From positions 87,036,433 through 87,100,432 of the forward strand of contig CM055275.1 in the NCBI GenBank assembly GCA_029237695.1: a DNA stretch of 64,000 bases, written 5' to 3'. The first letter of the stretch is position 1. Each line of letters begins with the position of its first letter. Shown here one piece after another: positions 60,535 through 64,000 of the stretch. Under the pieces are notes generated by a model. The model ran no database searches. It was not told where the DNA came from and saw nothing but the letters and a program-made list of their open reading frames with translations. The stretch is from Conchocele bisecta. Lineage: Eukaryota; Mollusca; Bivalvia; Lucinida; Thyasiridae. Both the position numbers and the translations under genes were made by a program.

Positions 60535-62985
60535 CTGTGACTGGAAAAATGGGGTCTATGGTATGTGTGGCCCGTCTAGATCCTGGAATTTGACTGGACA
60601 AATGGGGTTTATGGAATGTGTGGCCCATCTAGATCCTGGTCTGTGATTGGACAAATGAGGTTTATGGCATGTGTGGGCCGTCTAGATCCTGGTCTGTGAC
60701 TTGACAAATGGGGTTTATGGCATGTGTGGCCCATCTAGATCCTGGTCTGTGATTGGACAAATGGGATTTATGGCATGTGTGGCCCATCTAGATCCTGGCC
60801 TGTGACTGGAGAAATGGGGTTTATGGCATGTGTGGCCCGTCTAGATCCTGGTCTGTGATTGGACAAATGGGGTTTACGGCATGTGTGGCACGTCTAGATC
60901 CTGATCTGTGATTGGACAAATGGGTTTATGGCATATGTGGCAGTAGATCATCTCTGTGATTGGACATGGGGTTTATGGCATGTGTGTGGCATCTAGTCCT
61001 GGTCTGTGATTAGCAAATTTTTATGGCATTGTGGCATGTAGATCCTGGCTGTGATGGACAAATGGGGTTTATGGCATGTGTGGCCCTCTAGATCCTGGTC
61101 TGTGATGGACAATTATGGGGTTTACGGATGTGTGGACTAGATCCGGTCTGTGAAATGGACAAATGGGGATGGCATGTGTGGCCCAGTAGATCTGGTCTGT
61201 GATTGGACAAATGGTGTGTATGCATGTGATGGACAAATCTAGATTCTATCTGTGACTGGACAAATGGGGGTTTATGGCATGTGTGGCCCGTCTAGATCCT
61301 GGTCTGTGGATTGGGGACATGGGGTACGGCATGGTGGGGTTTATGGCTCGTCTAGATCCTGGTCTGTTGGATTGGGGACAAATGAGGTTTATGGCATATG
61401 TGGCCCATGTAGATCATGGTCTGTGATTGGACAAATGGGGTAGTTTTATGGAATGTGTGGCCCATACTAGATCCTGGTCTGTGAACAAAATGGGGTTTAT
61501 AGCATGTGTGGCCCGTCTAGATCCTGGTCTGTGATTGGACAAATGGGGTTTATGGCATGTGTGGCCCGTCTAGATCCTGGTCTGTGATTGGACAAATGAG
61601 GTTTATGGCATATGTGGCCCATGTAGATCATGGTCTGTGATTGGACAAATTGGGTTTATGGCATGTGTGGCCCATCTAGATCCTGGTCTGTGACTGGACA
61701 AATGGGGTTTATGGCATGTGTGGCTCATCTAGATTCTGGTCTGTGACTGGACAAATGGGGTCTATGGCATGTGTGGCCCGTCTAGATCCTGGTCTGTGAT
61801 TGGACAAATGGGGTTTATGGCATGTGTGGCCCATCTAGATTCTGGTCTGTGACTGGACAAATGGGGTTTATGGCATGTGTGGCCCGTCTAGATCCTGGTC
61901 TGTGATTGGACAAATGGGGTTTACGGCATGTGTGGCTCGTCTAGATCCTGGTCTGTGATTGGACAAATGAGGTTTATGGCATATGTGGCCCATCTAGATC
62001 ATGGTCTGTGATTGGACAAATGGGGTTTATGGCATGTGTGGCCCATCTAGATCCTGGTCTGTGACTGAACAAATGGGGTTTACGGCATGTATGGCCCGTC
62101 TAGATCCTGGTCTGTGATTGGACAAATGAGGTTTATGGCATATGTGGCCCATGTAGATCATGGTCTGTGATTGGACAAATGGGGTTTATGGCATGTGTGG
62201 CCCATCTAGATCCTGGTCTGTGACTGGACAAATGGGGTTTATGGCATGTGTGGCCCATCTAGATTCTGGTCTGATGGACAAATGAGGTTTATGGCATGTA
62301 TGGCCCATCTAGATCCTGGTCTGTAACTGGACAAATGAGGTTCAGCATGTGTGGCCCATCTAGATCATTGTCTGTGATTGGACAAATGGGGTTTATGACA
62401 TGTGTGGCTCGTCTAGATCCTGATCTGTGACTGGACAAATGGGGTTATGGCATGTGTTGCCCATCTAGATCCTGGTCTGTGATTGGACAAATGGGGTTTA
62501 TGGCATGTGTGGACCGTCTATATCATAGTCTGTGATTGGAAAAACGGGGTTTATGGCATGTATGGCCCGTCTAGATCCTGGTCTGTGATTGAACAAATGA
62601 GGTTTATGGCATGTGTGGCCCGTCTAGATCCTGGTCTGTGATTGGACAAATGGGGTTTATGGCATGTGTGGCCATCTAGATCCTGGTCTGTGATTGGACA
62701 AATGGGGTCTATGGCATGTGTGGCCATCTAGATCCTGGTCTGTGATTGGACAAATGGGGTTTATGGCATGTGTGGCCCGTCTAGATCTTTGTCTCTGACT
62801 GGACAAATGAGGTTTATGGCATGTGTGGCTCGTCTAGATCCTGATCTGGGACTCGACAAATGGGGTTTATGGCATGTGTGGCCCGTCTAGATCCTGGTCG
62901 GTGACTGGACAAATAAGGTTTAAGGCATGTGTGGCCCGTCTATAACCTGATCTGTGACTGGACACATGGGTTTTTTGGCATGAAG
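60535..62985. repeat. 53-bp minisatellite, about 46 copies
   Basis: Unit of 53 bp: TGTGATTGGACAAATGGGGT, TTATGGCATGTGTGGCCCGT, CTAGATCCTGGTC. Higher-order blocks recur (for example the GAGGTTTATGGCATATGTGG..CATGTAGATCATGG variant about every 4-5 units after 61385). Units between 60940 and 61250 are eroded by many small deletions. Confidence 0.97.
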
Positions 62986-63014
62986 TAACATAACAAGGCC
63001 TGTAAATACATTAA

Positions 63015-63998
63015 ATAAAAGTATCAATAACGGAAAAAAATAAGTTAAACATTTGTTTACTCCCTGTTATAACACATTACCAAGGTTCCTATGTTTTTTA
63101 TGTGCCGTACTCGGACAGCCTGAAGACAATAGACTCTCACGAAACAGTCAACCGAATTATATCATGTTCCGCCTATTGCAGAAGTTAGGTAAATGTTAGC
63201 CCTCCGCAATGATGTATTCTCCAATGTGCTATGCCAACAAGTTTTAGAGCTATGGATTATTTTGTTACAACAACATGAACAAAGTTCCGCATTTGTCTCT
63301 AGCAAGAAGACATCGGGCACATTTATTTCTTTGACTTTCCCGGTGACGAGTCAGCTGGTATCGTTTCATAACTTCGCTTACAAGGTAAATAGGTAATTGG
63401 CTGGTAACCAGTCAGTGTAACATGACGCTTACACGTGACACTCCACGAATCTCAACCAATCATAAGCTTAGCGATGACGTCATCGGAAAAAACATCAACA
63501 ATTAGACTATATGGCTTCCCGAGAAATGATAGAAATGTTGGTGCGATTAATTGTCTGTAGTGACGCATTGGACTAGTATAAATGTAGGTTTGATCAAATG
63601 TTTCATTGGAAACAATGTTGTTTCGAAGCAAACTGTTTCTTAACGGGCCCAGACGACGTAAAAGTGTAGTTTGAAGCAGTTGTTTGCTTTGTCATATAGA
63701 AGCATAGGATCGACAAATGTTACCGAAGTATTACGACTTAAGATAAATGCAGAATTTTGTTGAACAAAATAATCTCTAGCTCAAAACAGTGTTGACATAG
63801 CGCATCAGGGAATAGATCGTTGCGGAGGGCTAACATTTGCCTAACTTCTACAATTGGCGGAAATGATATAAATCGGTTGACTGTTTCGTGAGAGTCTGTT
63901 GTCTCGAGGCCGTCCGAGTACGGACAGTTAAAAACATAGGCACCTTGTATGTATTGTGTTCTAACAGGGAGTAAACTTCTTTTTTTCAACTGATTTTT
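63015..63998. repeat. Large inverted repeat at the window edge
   Basis: 63060-63300 and 63750-63995 are diverged inverse copies of about 240 bp (GAGTCTATTGTCTTCAGGCT-type versus AGAGTCTGTTGTCTCGAGGC; CCTCCGCAATGAT / ATCGTTGCGGAGG; GGTAAATGTTAGC / GCTAACATTTGCC) around a 450-bp centre. The right end is cut by the window. The outer left part resembles the hAT-like family at 27168 (TGTAAATACATTAAATAAAA). Confidence 0.85.
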
Positions 63999-64000
63999 TC

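Noticed and set aside
60249..60593. Glycine-rich open frame over the G tracts
   Set aside because: Homopolymer artefact running into the 53-bp minisatellite.

Overview
The window is nuclear DNA of an animal, most likely a bivalve mollusc. It is AT-rich, has long repeat-filled introns, and carries dense small foldback transposons, minisatellites, and 150-180 bp 'core repeat' elements full of CTTGACC and GGACGGACGG tracts of the kind I recall from bivalve genomes. The organism call is inference; no marker gene names a species.

The one secure gene lies on the minus strand and fills the left 37 kb. It encodes a neprilysin/endothelin-converting-enzyme-like M13 zinc metallopeptidase. I assembled 18 coding exons (37123 down to 650) by eye from splice sites, reading phase and family motifs. 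All phases agree and they sum to 2367 bp, that is 788 residues plus a stop, a normal length for the family. The order is: cytoplasmic tail (exon 1), signal anchor (exon 2), Cys-rich start of the ectodomain (exon 3), M13 N-terminal domain (exons 4-11), catalytic domain (exons 12-18) with NGYY, HELTH and ENIAD motifs, and the terminal CxxW.

The 17 introns hold most of the repeats. These include MITEs with TTAA target sites (piggyBac-like), MITEs with 8-bp target sites (hAT-like), a TA-flanked pogo/Tigger remnant, a tRNA-derived SINE, Helitron/pearl-like elements with core repeats, and minisatellites of 44, 50 and 64 bp. Several sit within about 10-20 bp of a splice site. Three exons (2, 8 and 16) have a decayed tandem copy of their own edge in the adjacent intron.

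From 37.1 to 64 kb I see no complete gene. One exon-like 231-bp segment (49365-49595, minus) encodes a polar, acidic stretch I do not recognise, and a 74-bp copy of its 5' edge lies about 340 bp away. The rest is foldback elements, core-repeat elements, a 53-bp minisatellite of about 2.4 kb (60.5-63.0 kb) and a large inverted repeat cut by the right edge. I found no rRNA, CRISPR or free-standing tRNA gene. I see no new gene system; the unusual content is the intron architecture of the peptidase gene and the nested repeats that date one another.
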